Shown piece after piece: positions 43,893 through 57,700 of a stretch of DNA of 60,000 bases. The first letter of the stretch is position 1. The number at the start of each line of letters is the position of its first letter. Where the stretch lies: contig NC_088295.1 in NCBI RefSeq assembly GCF_032854445.1, positions 13,753,385 to 13,813,384 of the forward strand. The letters run 5' to 3'. Both the position numbers and the translations under genes were made by a program. The DNA comes from Liolophura sinensis (taxonomy: Eukaryota > Mollusca > Polyplacophora > Chitonida > Chitonidae). Below the pieces are notes generated by a model, which was not told the origin of the DNA, searched no databases, and saw only the letters and a list, made by a program, of their open reading frames with translations.

Positions 43893-45423
43893 GTAAGTAT
43901 TACAAAGAGCGTACTTATGATGTCGTCAGACAAATTACGTAACGACTAGATATAAGCATGGCTCAGATTCTGGCCGCTCCACCACAGACATTCAATATGG
44001 TTATCCAGTAAAGATACACTTATTATTTTTGATGGTTTATCTGGAGTTAACGCGGATAAATTTTTTTGTTGTATATTTGATTCCATGGGTTAATGTTGGA
44101 TAGGTTTAAGACTGATCATACTGTAAAATTATACTAGATTTCCTTTGTTGCTGGTACAAATTTCCCGAACTGTAATGTCTGGTCAATTTATTTATCTATT
44201 TGACTGGAGTTTTACGGCATATAGCCGATTTATTGACAATAAATACATATTTACAAAACAGTTGGGCATGTCTTCTGTATACATATGCAGAACAAACTTT
44301 TGTTTTATTAATAGGTTACAAGTAAACATTTTTTTGACAAAAATGTAGGGACAATGTATCTTGTAGAGAATTAAATCAATGGTGTTTGGGACTAGCCAGT
44401 CATCTACCATTAGATCATAAGGAAATAACCAGTAGCCTGCCTTATACCTTGTTACTGCATCACAGCCAACACATCATTCATCACCCCCTCCCTCTGCACC
44501 AGAACCAATTAATGATTATTTTATTTTGTGCTAGAAATTGTCACAAAAGGTGAGACTGTCAGAAAAGATATCTGGAATAATGATAGAATTGTTTTGCCGC
44601 CGGCAGCAGTTTTTAGAAAATATTTATGGTGACAGGGAAACAAGAAGTCAAACATGCAGCATTGGCCTTATGCAAGCTCACGCATCCAGGATGTGTAACA
44701 GGCTCTTCACATTTACTGTATATGCATCAGGCTTCACTGGTATTCCTAGAAAGCTAGGCTACAGGTATCTGTTAAAAGTGTCTACGTTCTTTCGGTGAAT
44801 GGTGTACATGTACATGTAGAGAATTAAATGAAGCCTGAATATTAGCCTACTGGTACAACTATGACACCACACATAAATAATGTTTCTGATGCGTGACCAT
44901 GTTTAGGATTCAAGCTTATATTCTGTGTTAGTTACAAGCTTGATTTGGTGCTACTGTATTTAGGCCTGCGTGCTATACACTGTACTGGTACTTTAAGGAA
45001 AATGAATACTTAATCACAAGAGTAATTTGAGTAAAACTGAACAAATTGAGTATTTTGATTAGGTCATTTCCTTTCTCATCCAGTTTTTTTTTCTGAAGCA
45101 GTGGTATCCCAGTACTTGTTGAAAGATCATGTGTAATATTTACTCAGGACTTACGATAGGCCCTTGAGGCACACAGTTTAAGCTGCGTTAACTCCAGTTG
45201 TTTGACAAGGACTTACATGTCTTTTTTTTCTTTTTCCTAAGGTAGAACTTTAAATGTATTAAATGTAATTACTAATTAAAGAGGCTTTAGGTCTAAAAGA
45301 GATTTTTGGGAAAAAAATTGATCACTGCGAATGAAGACAAATTTTTGCTGTTACCCTAATTCCTCAACTTTTTTTTGTATATGAAAGAGGAACTTTCAAT
45401 GCAATTTATGCAACTTTTTGAGG

Positions 45424-45570
45424 TTAATTTTGGAGACAAAACTATATTGGCTTCAGAAAAAGTGTAACTTTATGAGTCTACATAGAGTAATGCCTTCAAA
45501 ATATGCTTGAATAAACACCTTGCATACATGCAAAAAGGTTGAATTACAGTATTTTAGAATAGCCCACATA
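45424..45570. repeat. Low-copy dispersed repeat, copy 2
   Basis: Matches 22185-22400: TTTTGGAGACAAAACTATAT, then TAATGCCTTCA and CTTGAATAAACACCTTGCA, with a shorter middle. Confidence 0.55.
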
Positions 45571-45867
45571 TTTTCCTTTCTGTTACTGTTACTGTTCAAA
45601 ATGCATAATAAAGTTTCAAAATCTATAAAGAAGGCCACGTTACAATTTGTTCAAACTTTAGAATAATTTTATCTCTATTAATAGTTCAGGTTCAAGTCTG
45701 ATATTTGCTGAAATGCAGTAATTTGAGCTACTCTTGATAAACTCTTAAGGATATCACCTGAAGCTTGTTAATTTAATAATACAGTGAGAAAAGACAATGA
45801 TGTGTGCAACAACCTGACATACATCTAAGTACATGTATATTTAATAACCTTTCGCTGCAAATGTACC

Positions 45868-46190
45868 GGGACCTGATAGCACAGTTGGTAAAGCGTCCGC
45901 TACGGGAGCAAATCCTGGGTCCAATCACCCCAGGAAGTTGTAATTTCAGCATTAAAGGGATAGTGCAACGACTGGTTGACCAGTATCAGTATAATGACTC
46001 GGGCAGGACGGCTTTCTTGCCTTTGGTAACGTGTCTCAGTGAAGCAGCACAAGGTAAAAGAGTGGTGGAATCCGTCCTGCAACAAGGAGGCACATTACAT
46101 ACACTTGAAGGATTCCTTTGTTGTCGTATGACTGAAAAATTGTTAAGTACGACGTCAAACCCCAAGCGCTCACTCACTCACTCAATGCAA
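45868..46190 (+). repeat. Family-2 SINE, plus strand
   Basis: Head GATAGCACAGTTGGTAAAGC then GGGTCCAATCACCCCAGGAA, body AGTGCAACGACTGGTTGACC, and 3' part AAGTACGACGTCAAACCCCA with a CTCACTCACTCACTC tail. Confidence 0.82.
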
Positions 46191-46648
46191 ATTTAACTTG
46201 ACTGAAAATTTTTTTAAGCTATGGTCCTAGTTTACTCGAATTTTCTGATTATAGTCAACACATAAGTTTCAAGGAGTTGATTCAATTCAGCAGACTTGAA
46301 GCATATCAATAAGTACCTTCATGAAAAATTTTATGTAAAATCATACTGAAGACATTTTATTGCCTGGTGGAGTTAGAATCAACACCAGACATCTAGTGGG
46401 AATATTGCTAAGTCATTTAATTTGACACATATTAATTTCCTTAAGATATAATTGCATGGTAACAAGTATAAAGGCACTTAGAGAGTGTTAAGCCTGATAT
46501 AAAGAAGCTGAATTTTTTAAAGAAATTTTAAGAAAAAGAAAACTCTGTCGGTAATCTTAGAGATTCTAGTATATGTGCCTGTTAGTGTTTACTGTTAGTG
46601 TCTCCGCGAATATATAACTGATGTATCGACTGGTTCATGATCCAGTTA

Positions 46649-47766
46649 AAGGATTAGTGTCCAGATTTAGCCACTGGCTCTAATTATGAAGATTATAACC
46701 TGTTTAAACAGTGTATTACCGAGAGGGCTTCTGAGAAACTTATTAATGACTTTGAATCCACCAAAAACAATAGCCAATCTTCAGCCGACCGTCTGGTATT
46801 GCTCAGTGGGTGACGCCATAGATGGCCAACCCAGGCCTTTGCTGGCCTAAATAACCTGGGCAGTTGTGTATCAGAACGATTTCTTTGGCCAAACTTAATT
46901 CAGATTCCTAGTTTTTGGACGCTGAATTTGATCTTTGCCTGGGCATTTTCACTGGTAAGCTATACCTTTATCCTGTGTTACACTGTACATTTCGTGTGTT
47001 TATCTTAAGATTGAATATTTTATTCACTATTCTTTCCCACTGTCCACTTCACAATAAATATCATTCTATTCCCTGAAGGATTCTAAATACATACCTTTAT
47101 GTGATGACAACTACTGACATGTTATTTTCAGCATTCCAAATAGCCTATTCATATAGGGACCCATAGAGTCTCGTACAATAGAAATACATGTTGGATGTGG
47201 ACGTTGGCATTAGTATTTTATCTATCAGTTTTCAGTTCAGTTAATAGTACTTTATAACTGTTGTGTGCAGGTGCCATTGTGGAAATTCATCTATATTCCT
47301 CAAGTAGCTTTCAGCTATAAAAAGGCAAGAGCAAATAAGGCTGTTTTTGGTTCTGTCTTATGCTATAAATCCGTGCCTTCCAGGCGGTCAAATTGTTTGG
47401 AAACTTGCAAAAACTAACTCAAGGGTTCTTTGACCAGCTGTTTTTACCAGAGTATGCAGAACAGCAAACCATTTTGTGGAGAAATGGGACATGCTTGTTA
47501 ATTGTCACTCTTATAGCTTTTTAACACTGAACTAATTGGCGTAGCTGTCTCAGCTCATAAAGGTTGGACTGTTATGACCTAACTCACTGGAGATGGCCAA
47601 TGTTGACAGAAAAAATGCATAAAACCAGCCCCATCAATGGTGATTTTAAGTGCCATGTTACTCACATTAATGTGCCTTTATACAATATTTATTTTTACAC
47701 TCAGTTTAACAATATATACAGGGGTAGCTAATTATGAATAAATAATAAATCTGGACACTAATCCTT
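46649..47766. mobile_element. 1.1 kb element with perfect inverted ends
   Basis: GGATTAGTGTCCAGATTTA at 46651-46669 is matched by its exact reverse complement ending at 47764, with two further bases of match outside. No target duplication and no coding frame seen. Looks like an old non-autonomous DNA transposon. Confidence 0.65.
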
Positions 47767-50387
47767 GAAGGTTTCAAAGCTTTGTAACAGGTTCATTGCC
47801 TATTACAGAGGCTGTTTACTGAAGGCATCTTCAACACATGATGAGTCCCAATGGACTGGCGATATCAGTGTTTCTGCATAATCATAATCACCTCAAGTTA
47901 AGTCAACTTTACCTTGCCTGTGTCACACAGCAAGATGTTGTCACGCTATGTAACATGATATAGGTCATGCTATACAAGTATGTGAAAGCCTGTATCTAAA
48001 AACTTTGCTTGTTCAAGTACACTAAATCAGTGATATTGCCAAACAATGAACAATAAATGTAATATTTCACAATGAATGCAGAAGGTAAAAATGATAGGTG
48101 AACATTTCTGATACATGTAGCTGGGACCATATTTCCTGTAGACCATAAGTAGGAAGCTAATTAAACTGAAAAATTTCTTTTCCTCTGTTTTATAAGGAAA
48201 CATTTGTGAACATATTCACGCAAATGCAAAACTTTAGTGAGTATACAAAGTTCATGTACTTGTCCTTAGCAGAGGGTGGCAGTAGTGCTGAGCTTGCCTT
48301 TGGGGGAAACAATAAAAAACAGAGTGGGTCAATAGAGCAGATCACATACAAGGAAGTGTGTATTATAAATAGGCGGGTTTGGTAGGGGTGAATTAACTCA
48401 CAGGCGTGCGTACAGGATGTTTGAGACGTGTCAGTTGAGACTCATACCCTGATGCAGTGTCTACGTTTTAGAGGTTTTTCTCAGTCCTACAAGTGAGTTG
48501 TTTCTTGAGTTTGATGATACACAGGTATATCCTTGGTTTCTGGACACACGGTTGACACCATGGACAGCTTACAGTGACTAGTATTTATTTGAGTTGATCT
48601 GCAGAGCTGTTGTAAGTAACTATTACGATACGGTGTAGGACATGTCTGTCACATATGGTCATTGTTTTGTTTTTTTAACCTGTTATGTTTGTATTGATTG
48701 ATTCTGTGAATTTGGCTGTCATTTTCAGGACTAGCTTAAATTATCCCTACATGTATGTACATGTAGTTCTAACTTGTTGACTGAATGCATGATTGCTGAT
48801 AATTATGTGTATTGTCCATTAAAACGCAGGATGATCTGCTCTAATTGCTGCTGTATTTGCCGCACAGACTTGTATGTTAGGCCTACATCTGTTATAATGG
48901 TCCCAGAGTACATATAGGACGTATACTGACAGTTGAGAGCGCTGTGTATGTATAATTTGCTCTACGTAGTAGTGTCCACAGTCTTGTTCAATTTAATAAG
49001 ACGTAAACTCATGGTGTTTTATTTCTCCATTTACATCATATGGTTTTGACAGGAATGATATATGTACACAGTCATATTTGCTGAACTTATTAATTTTCTC
49101 CAGATTTCAATCAATCCCAAAACCTGAAAGTGATGAAATGTTTATGTATGCACATGTAGTTATGATCAGACAGGACATGCATTCAAAGTCTCACTCAACA
49201 AGTGACTTTTGAGTATCATAAACTATACTGACATGCAGTCAGACAGCCAGGCAAAGTCAAGTGCTGTATTAAAAGCCTTCATATCTGACATATGGAGAAA
49301 AACATGGAAGACATACATGTGCTCGTAAAGGTCATTAAATAACAGTGTGCAGAAAATTTAATATACATAAGAACTGTAAGTTCTGAAATGTGATGCAGTA
49401 ATATTAATATATCTCTCTTTTGTCAGGCACTACAGGTGATTTTTCTTTCTTTAATTGCTAAGACAGCTTGAAAAAAGACTTAGATCCTATGCATGTTAGA
49501 AATTGTGTGTATGTGTGACGGTGTTAACTTTTTATGGTGTGTAAATTTGTTTCTGGCTGTGATATCGTAAAGCACTATGATCAGACAGTGATACATATTA
49601 TATACACATGACACCTGTTGCAGGTGCTTGCATTCAAACCAAAAGTTGATTATGTTTTGATTTCTAGTGTGTGGGTGTGGCAGATCCTCAGCATCTGCCT
49701 CCAGTTCCTCTGGTGTGGTAGGACATAGGTGGAGCTATTCAGGGGTTAGTACCCAGCTCCAGATATTGACATACAGGGAGGTCTTGTACAGGTCTACGTG
49801 AGGCGGGCACAAGGAATTGAGGGCATAGAAAGTTCATGAAGTTGGTCAGTTTGAATTTGTCTATGGCTTTGGGTGACAGTGTTCTCAGGGGTCGAGTGTA
49901 TTTTCACACCAAGCCAAAACATACTTAACATACTTTGTTCTCCTTTGAAGTTAGTGATTAATTTAAGAGTTCCTGTTTGGCCTTAGATTGTCCATTCTTT
50001 CAAGTCTTTTGTACTCATGATCAGGTAAGTTTGATGTGTAAAATTGTACGAAATAGAGAAAATTTGAGGGACATACATGTAAGTAGCATGGCGCTTTGTA
50101 CATATGAACTTTGTAATGTACATGGAGTAGCTTAATTTCCTTTGTTAGCAGTCTTTATTGACAGTTGAAGATAGTACATGTCCTTATGTTTCAATTTCCA
50201 GTGAAAAGCTTCACAAAGTAGATTTCCCAGGCAACTCCAACAAAGGTGGAGCTCCCCAAAATGTTTAATGCGGGCAATCTAATAATTAAATATGAAAATA
50301 TATTTAAACACTGTTATACAACGTAGTGTTGGAAGATCCCTGCGAAGGTATTCTAAATAACACTCATACGGTAAAGACGTACATTTC

Positions 50388-50407
50388 TGTGATGTCATGA
50401 CATCACA
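50388..50407. repeat. 20-bp perfect palindrome
   Basis: TGTGATGTCATGACATCACA, two CRE-like TGATGTCA halves back to back. Could bind bZIP factors, or be chance. Confidence 0.4.
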
Positions 50408-50794
50408 ATACATTTTACAGGGAATGGAATAAAATTAACAGTGTCGTGAGATGTTGTTCTGTTGTAACCTCTATCCATTCAGTTTTATCAGCAAAAGCAA
50501 CATCAGTTTTTATGATAGACTCATCCGTTCAGTTTGCTTCATCAGACTGCACATGCACCAAAGGAAGTAAAACACAAGATTTGTAGTTTGATCGTCTTCT
50601 CTATACTTTATACGAAAAAGGTCGAGGGTTATAGAATATTAGTTTGTGCTGTAACATCGTTCTGTCTTTATTATGACGTTATAGTGATGAGCTGGGAAAC
50701 GAATGTTTGATGTCATTATAATGGCGTCTAGGTCATACTGCCAGACGTTTGACAGGCCCACATTGTATGGCATATTGCCAGTGATAAATTGATT

Positions 50795-51105
50795 GACAGT
50801 TATAAACGTAACTGAATATGGTAGACGTACATGTACGAGTTGGTGTAGTGTCTGTATTTTGGTGTGAATTATGCTGCTATAAGGTAATATACAAAGAGCT
50901 TTGACAGAAGAGAATTTACTATGGCCACTAATAAAAGTTGATAGGCTAACAATGTACAATACTAAGCCTGTATATTACCATGTAAAACCTCTTGTACATG
51001 TATATTACCTGATGATGACAACATAATTCACACCAAAATATGTCCCTCTTTACACCATGTATACCATATTCGGACTTCGGTTTATATTGGGTTATATCAT
51101 ATTGA
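50795..51105. repeat. Imperfect large palindrome (foldback)
   Basis: Left arm has TATTTTGGTGTGAATTATG (near 50853) and AGGTAATATACA. The right arm carries their reverse complements, CATAATTCACACCAAAATA near 51021 and TGTATATTACCT near 50998. Arms are about 100-150 bp with mismatches. Two minus-strand frames over it are chance. Confidence 0.6.
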
Positions 51106-51528
51106 TCTGTGGGAAGTTGGCATAAATATATTGTACAATACATAATACACAAACAAGATCAAGACATGGTCACATGCTCAAAGTGCTTTCTAAGTCACTA
51201 AGTCACTCCAAGAAACGCACAATTTATGCAATAGATATAGCTAAATTGTCAAAATTTTGTACTGGTTAAAAAACAAAAAAGCAATACGTCATGAAGTTGA
51301 ATTAACACAACCATATGTCATTGTCAGTGCTTCCGTTTACCATACCTCAGCTGCTATACACATGTACATGCACATGACTTGCGCACGGGACAGTCTGGGT
51401 AGTTCATGACAACATGTGGGATAATGCACAAAACATCTATCAGCACACCCAGTGCTTTTAGTTTCATATTTCACTTCTATAATGTATAACTGATGAAATT
51501 ATTGATTGGCTTGCCTTTGTTGTTTCAG

Positions 51529-51781
51529 AGTTGTTTGTCCTGTCACATAAAAGAGGCTGTTTGGGGCTGAGTTCTTCACTTCACCATGTTGCCTGCAATT
51601 GCTCAAGTTCTAGTGCTGGGGATAACCTCCCTCCTCTCCAGGGTACAAGCTGAGCCCCACCCTGGAGGAGAATACCACAAGTACTGCATCATTGGGGCAG
51701 GGCCAGGCGGATTACAGTTGGCATACTTTTTAGAGAGGGCTAATCGTGACTATATCATATTCGAGAAGTCCAACACTTCAG
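51529..51781 (+). CDS. FOXRED2: FOXRED2 coding exon 1, with 5' UTR part
   Basis: Acceptor TTGTTGTTTCAG ends at 51528; 57 bases of leader precede ATG at 51586. Encodes the signal peptide and FAD-binding [16 protein letters not shown]. Donor TCAG|GTAAAG. Confidence 0.9.
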
Positions 51782-54700
51782 GTAAAGAAAGGTACCACTG
51801 GACCTTTCAGTGAACTGAACTTGTAACAAATTTTTTTTAATATGGCCTGTCCAGACAATAATATTTTTGTGGGCATCATTTTTACATATACATGAGGCCA
51901 AGTTTTATTATCTTTTGTGCTTTAATTGGAAACTACTTGTGAGAAGTAATATATGGTCAGAAAGTTTGTCCCTAAGTTTTCACAAACTGCGATTTATGAT
52001 GAGATGAATTTTAATTTCAGGAAATTTTTATGTAACTTACCCAAGGCATCGCACCCTTATCAGTATCAATAAGCGTAATACAGGAAAAACCAACAAAGAA
52101 TTTAATTTGCGCCATGACTGGAACTCGCTGATCAGTGATGATGAGAGCCTGCTACTGAGGCACTACACCAAAAGCATGTGGCCACATGCAGACCTGTATG
52201 TGAAGTACCTGAATGATTACCAGCGCAAGCTAGGCCTTAAAGTTCAGTTTAACACAGAAATATCCAACATTGAGCCACCTGCTGAGGAAGGCGGTAACTT
52301 CACCATGGCTGACCAGAGGGGACAACAGTACTCCTGCAGGTGAGGCTGATGTTGGATGTTTTCAACTTGTACACATTATTACTTACCTCCTACTGCTTGT
52401 TTGGACTAAGTCATATTCAAAATGTTTTAATTACATTGATGTTTTAATGTTATTGACATCAAGACAGAGAACAGGTTATGAACATAATCCTGCAATTTCT
52501 TATTGTGTACTCAGTGATATGTTAATGCCAAGCTCGTCTTATCTTAAATGACTGGTAGATTATGGTGGCTTTAGATGTTGTATGTAAGGTATTAGCTGAA
52601 CAGTTTGCTCTTTATGTGCATGTACTTATGACAAAGAAAGTGACAAATGTATTTGGGCTGTCTCTAAGCAGGCCATAAATAAGTATGAAGGTTTTAGGTT
52701 CAAATCCTAGGTTGGCCACAGGTACGGAACTGGAAGGGGCATGCCAAGGAAAAAAATTTCAACACAAAAAGAACAATTTAATAAATAGTTACAATTAAAG
52801 AGAAAAAAACATTCTTTTTTTTTTGAAGATGCAGAAAAAAATTTTTTTTTTACTTGTGATTTTTATGCAGATTTCTTCTCTTCACTGTTATTGTTACTAT
52901 ATTTAAACCTGCCTGAATGACCAATAGACAGACCGATTAGTGTAGCTTGGCTGCCAAATGTCTACTTTTTATTGGTCGAATATTGCAGACTTAATCAGCC
53001 AATCAAAAACTGGCTGTTATGTTTTAAGGCTTTCTGTATGGCAGTTGTGCAGTGTCATTCATTCTCAACAAAGAAACTTCAGTGAGGGATAAATCCAGCT
53101 TGAGCTAATCAATTTCAGTATACCATATTGTAAACCCAGGGTAAATACAAGCATGCAGCGTACAATATATCTGTTATATGCGTCATTTTGTCTGGTGCAT
53201 TTCCTCAGGGAACGACCGTTGCAGAAAGATCTATTTACATCTGTTGTAACAATAACTCTTTCAGAACATAATTGTTTTTTTTTTAGCCTTCAAACAAGAA
53301 CTTGTATATATCCTATAAAATATGAAAAAAAAATAATTTGTTGACAATAATCTTTTGATATATTGGTTATTAATTGTACATATTTTATCCTTGGTGCCTC
53401 CCATTTTGTCAGGATTTTGACTGTGGCCACTGGCATCTGGAAGCCCAACTTACCGATGTTTAAAGGCATAGAGCTGACGGAGGGTTATGAGGATATTTCC
53501 ACCAATCCAGAGGATTATGAGGGACAAACGGTGCTCATTTTAGGTGACTAACACAATCCACCTCAGTGATACCAGAATTTTAGAAACAAAACTTTGCTTG
53601 CCTTGTTCAAATCACCTAAATAATGCACAGCAGACGAAAGTTGTCCACTGTTTGAAAATGAGGGGTCACTTGCAGCCTGGGATTCTTAATTAGTGGACTA
53701 CTCCAATGTGCCTTGAACATTGCCAGATTCATTTTATTTCTGTTGTATCACAAAATTAGGAAGTAATGGAACCTTTTCATTTCAAAATTGAAAAGTAAAG
53801 AGCAGAATGGAAAACAGCTTGTAAGGTGTCTGAGGTCGTGCTGTTATTAACAGCTGTGATATACATCCCATTACTGCTTGCTGTTTGATGCCTCGTTTTC
53901 ATACATGAACACAGGAAATGTACCGAATCATAAATCATTAAACCACAACAGAATGACCAGTATGTAAAATATCTTTCAATTATTTATTTTCTTGTTGAGT
54001 GTTTATCTTTCGATGCTGTCAAGTCTTTAAGATTTTGAAGAAAGCAACACAACCCATTTGCCTTCTATCATGAACAAAATAGCATTGTTAAACTGTATCA
54101 GACAGTGTGAAACCCAAATTTGGAACACACTATTTACATGTAGTCTCAGACATCACACAGCAAAAGTAGGATTGACATGCGTACCTAAAACTGGAGACTT
54201 TCCAGCTGTCATTGTTATGATGACGTAAACTGAAAAACGTACGAAGACGCTTAATGTACGTAGAGTATATTTCCCAGAATGCAAGTGGAATCTTGAATTT
54301 GACGGAAATACAAAGTGATTCCTCTTGTGTGCATATGTAACGAGCCAAAATTAAAATTTCAGGTAGAGGCAATGCAGCATTCGAAACCGCTGACTCCATA
54401 TATGGTCACACAAACTTGGTGCACATGGTAGCCCGCTCCCGAGTAAGGCTATCCTGGGCTACCCACTATGTGGGCGATCTGAGGTAAGAAATTACGACTC
54501 TGTATAAAGCTTATGTCAGTTGCCTACAGCATCAGCTACAGGTGTACAGAAGAAAACAAGGTTGAATCTATGCAATACCCTTAATGATTTTATTTTATGA
54601 ACAGCATTTCATTTTAGTCAGGTGACATCATGCAAGTCTCCTCAGTGTTAAATATCATTCTGAACTTGTGTCAAAAGCCTGTTTATGGTTATATTTTAAT

Positions 54701-57700
54701 ATTGTGTTATGGATGTATGTAGAGAAGTTGCAAAGTGTTTGTTTAGTTAATAACACATGAAAATCACTGACTACATGTAGCTACTTTTGCTTTATCTCCT
54801 ACTTGTGTGCTGATGTATGAGGGGAGGGGGGAAGAAGTTTTGCTGTAATGTGTGCACTTTTGATTGTTCAGTGATTATAATACTATTGTGAGATATGTGT
54901 ATGTATATAATTAACTATCCTCTGTAGTTGAAGTATACTTTCTGAATGGGAGAATCGAGGACAAGCTACACAGACAGTCCAAATAACAGTAGAACACATC
55001 ATTTTCTTCTGTGACGTTGCTGAAGATATATATATATTTTATGATCACACATACAGCGATAATTGTGATGTAATAAAGGAAAGAAGAAATGAGTTTGCAG
55101 CTTTGGCAAATCCTGATACAGGTGGAAATGAGTTTCATGAGGTCCCCAGTCTTGTGTTTTTCTTTTAGAGCGGTTAACAATGCAGTTCTGGACACCTATC
55201 AGCTAAAGTCCCTGGATGCAGTGCTAGAGGCCCCCATTGAGGAGGTTCAGGTGATAAAGAGAAATGGCAAACTCTATCTGGTTACCACGGACGATGAGGA
55301 ATCCGCCATTGATAACTTTGCCATGCGTGAGCCATATGACCGCATCATTCGATGCTTGGGATTTAATTTTGACTCCAGTATTTTCAAGAAGTAAGCATTT
55401 TGGGGAATGCATGGAAGATAGTGTATATGGTTTGCTTGTCAAAACATTTGTTTTTTCAGTAATCTTGTGTTAATGAAACTGATACATACATGTTTTTATA
55501 TATTATTGGGTCAGTTGCATTTGTGATCGAATAAATGTGAGCATTGCTAAATATACAGGCAAATGTGGATTTCATTATTTAATTGGAGAATCTCTTCCAT
55601 TTAGCTCCAGCGCTCTGCGAATGGGAGTTGGCAGAAAGAAGAAGTATCCTATGATAAAATACAACTATGAATCCTCCACAATCCCCAATCTGTTCTTTGC
55701 TGGAACAAACACTCATTCCCTTGACTTCCGAAAATCAGCTGGGGGTTTTATTCATGGTTTTAGATACACAGGTAAGTATACTTGTTATAAACTGATATCT
55801 ATGGTCTGATTTTCTGACATTTTGGCCAGAGTAAATATAAAGTTTGTGACATATTTGAACAGAGCAAATTTATTGCTTACATCATTTCTAGTGAGTTTTA
55901 GCTGCAGAGTATATATCATAAGGTGTAGGTGTATCATAACCTGTATGCAGGGTTAGGATGATTCAGATATTGATTCTGGTATTATGTAACTTCTAATCAT
56001 GGCGCTTTTGATAGAGCCTGTTACCAGGTCACCCTTAATGGTAATGTTTTGAAAAACTTTACAGTGAGCCAAACCTGCACGAGCACACTAAATGAATATT
56101 GCATCACAGTGTGATGTTCCTGAAACAAAAGTATGAAACATAGCAGCTACACTGTATCATCCTCTTTATGCCAACAACTTGTATCCTGTTTAAGGTGCTT
56201 CCATCTATCCTGTTTAAGCTGGTTCCATGTATCCCATGTAAGCTTATACCATGTATCCAGTTTAAGCTGATAGCATGTATCCTGATTAAGCTGATACCAT
56301 GTATCCTGTTTAAGCTGATACCATGTATCCTCATTAAGGTGATACCATGTATCCAGTTTAAGCTGATACCATGTATCCTGATTAAGGTGATACCATGTAT
56401 CCAGTTTAAGCTGATACCATGTATCCTGATTAAGCTGATACCATGTATCCAGTTTAAGCTGATACCATGTATCCTGTTTAAGCTGATTCCATGCATCCAG
56501 TTTAAGCTGATACCATGTATCCTGATTAAGCTGATACCATGCATCCAGTTTAAGCTGATAACATGTATTCTGTTTAAGCTGATACCATGTATCCTGTTTA
56601 AGCTTGTACCATGTATCCTGTTTAAGCTGACCCCATGTATCCAGTTTAAGCTGGTACCATGTATCCTGATTAAGCTTATACCATGTATCCATTTTAAGCT
56701 GATCCCATATATCCAGTTTAAGCTGATCCCATGCATCCTGGTTAAGCTGATACCATGTATCCTGATTAAGCTGATACCATGTATCCAGTTTAAGCTGATA
56801 CCATGTATCCTGATTAAGCGGATACCATGCATCCAGTTTAAGCTGATAACATGTATTCTGTTTAAGCTGATACCATGTATCCTGTTTAAGCTGATCCCAT
56901 GCATCCTGGTTAAGCTGATACCATGCATCCTGATTAAGCTGATACCATGTATCCAGTTTAAGCTGATACCATGTATCCTGATTAAGCTGATACCATGCAT
57001 CCAGTTTAAGCTGATAACATGTATTCTGTTTAAGCTGATACCATGTATGCTGTTTAAGCCAATCCCATGTATCCAGTTTAAGCTGACACCATGTATCCTG
57101 GTTAAGCTGATACCATGTATCCAGTTTAAGCTGATACCATGTATCCAGTTTAAGCTGATCCCATATATCCAGTTTAAGCTGATCCCATGCATCCTGGTTA
57201 AGCTGATACCATGTATCCAATTTAAGCTGATACCATGCATTCAGTTTAAGCTGAAACCATGTATTCTGTTTAAGCTGATACCATGTATCCAGTTTAAGCT
57301 GATACCATGTATCCCGTTTAAGCTGATACCATGTATCCTGATTAAGCTGATACCATGTATCCAGTTTAAGCTGATACCATGTATCCTGATTAAGCTGATA
57401 CCATGTATTCTGTTTAAGCTGATACCATGTATTCTAATTAAGCTTATACCATGTATCCAGTTTAAGCTGATACCATGCATCCTGATTAAGCTGATACCAT
57501 GTATCCAGTTTAAGCTGATACCATGTATCGTGATTAAGTTGATACCATGCATCCTGATGAAGCTGATACCATGTATCCAGTTTAAGCTGATACCATGTAT
57601 TCTGATTAAGCTGATACCATGCATCCTGATTAAGCTGATACCATGTATCCAGTTTAAGCTGATACCATGTATTCTGATTAAGCTGATACCATGCATCCTG

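Larger units (their letters stand above)
43893..51528. other. Likely FOXRED2 intron 1
   Basis: 7.6 kb without a supported gene. Holds a low-copy repeat (45424-45570), a family-2 SINE, a 1.1 kb inverted-end element, an imperfect palindrome near 50.95 kb and a 20-bp perfect palindrome at 50388-50407. Confidence 0.4.

Noticed and set aside
45804-46196. 130-codon plus-strand frame
   Set aside because: Lies almost entirely over a family-2 SINE.
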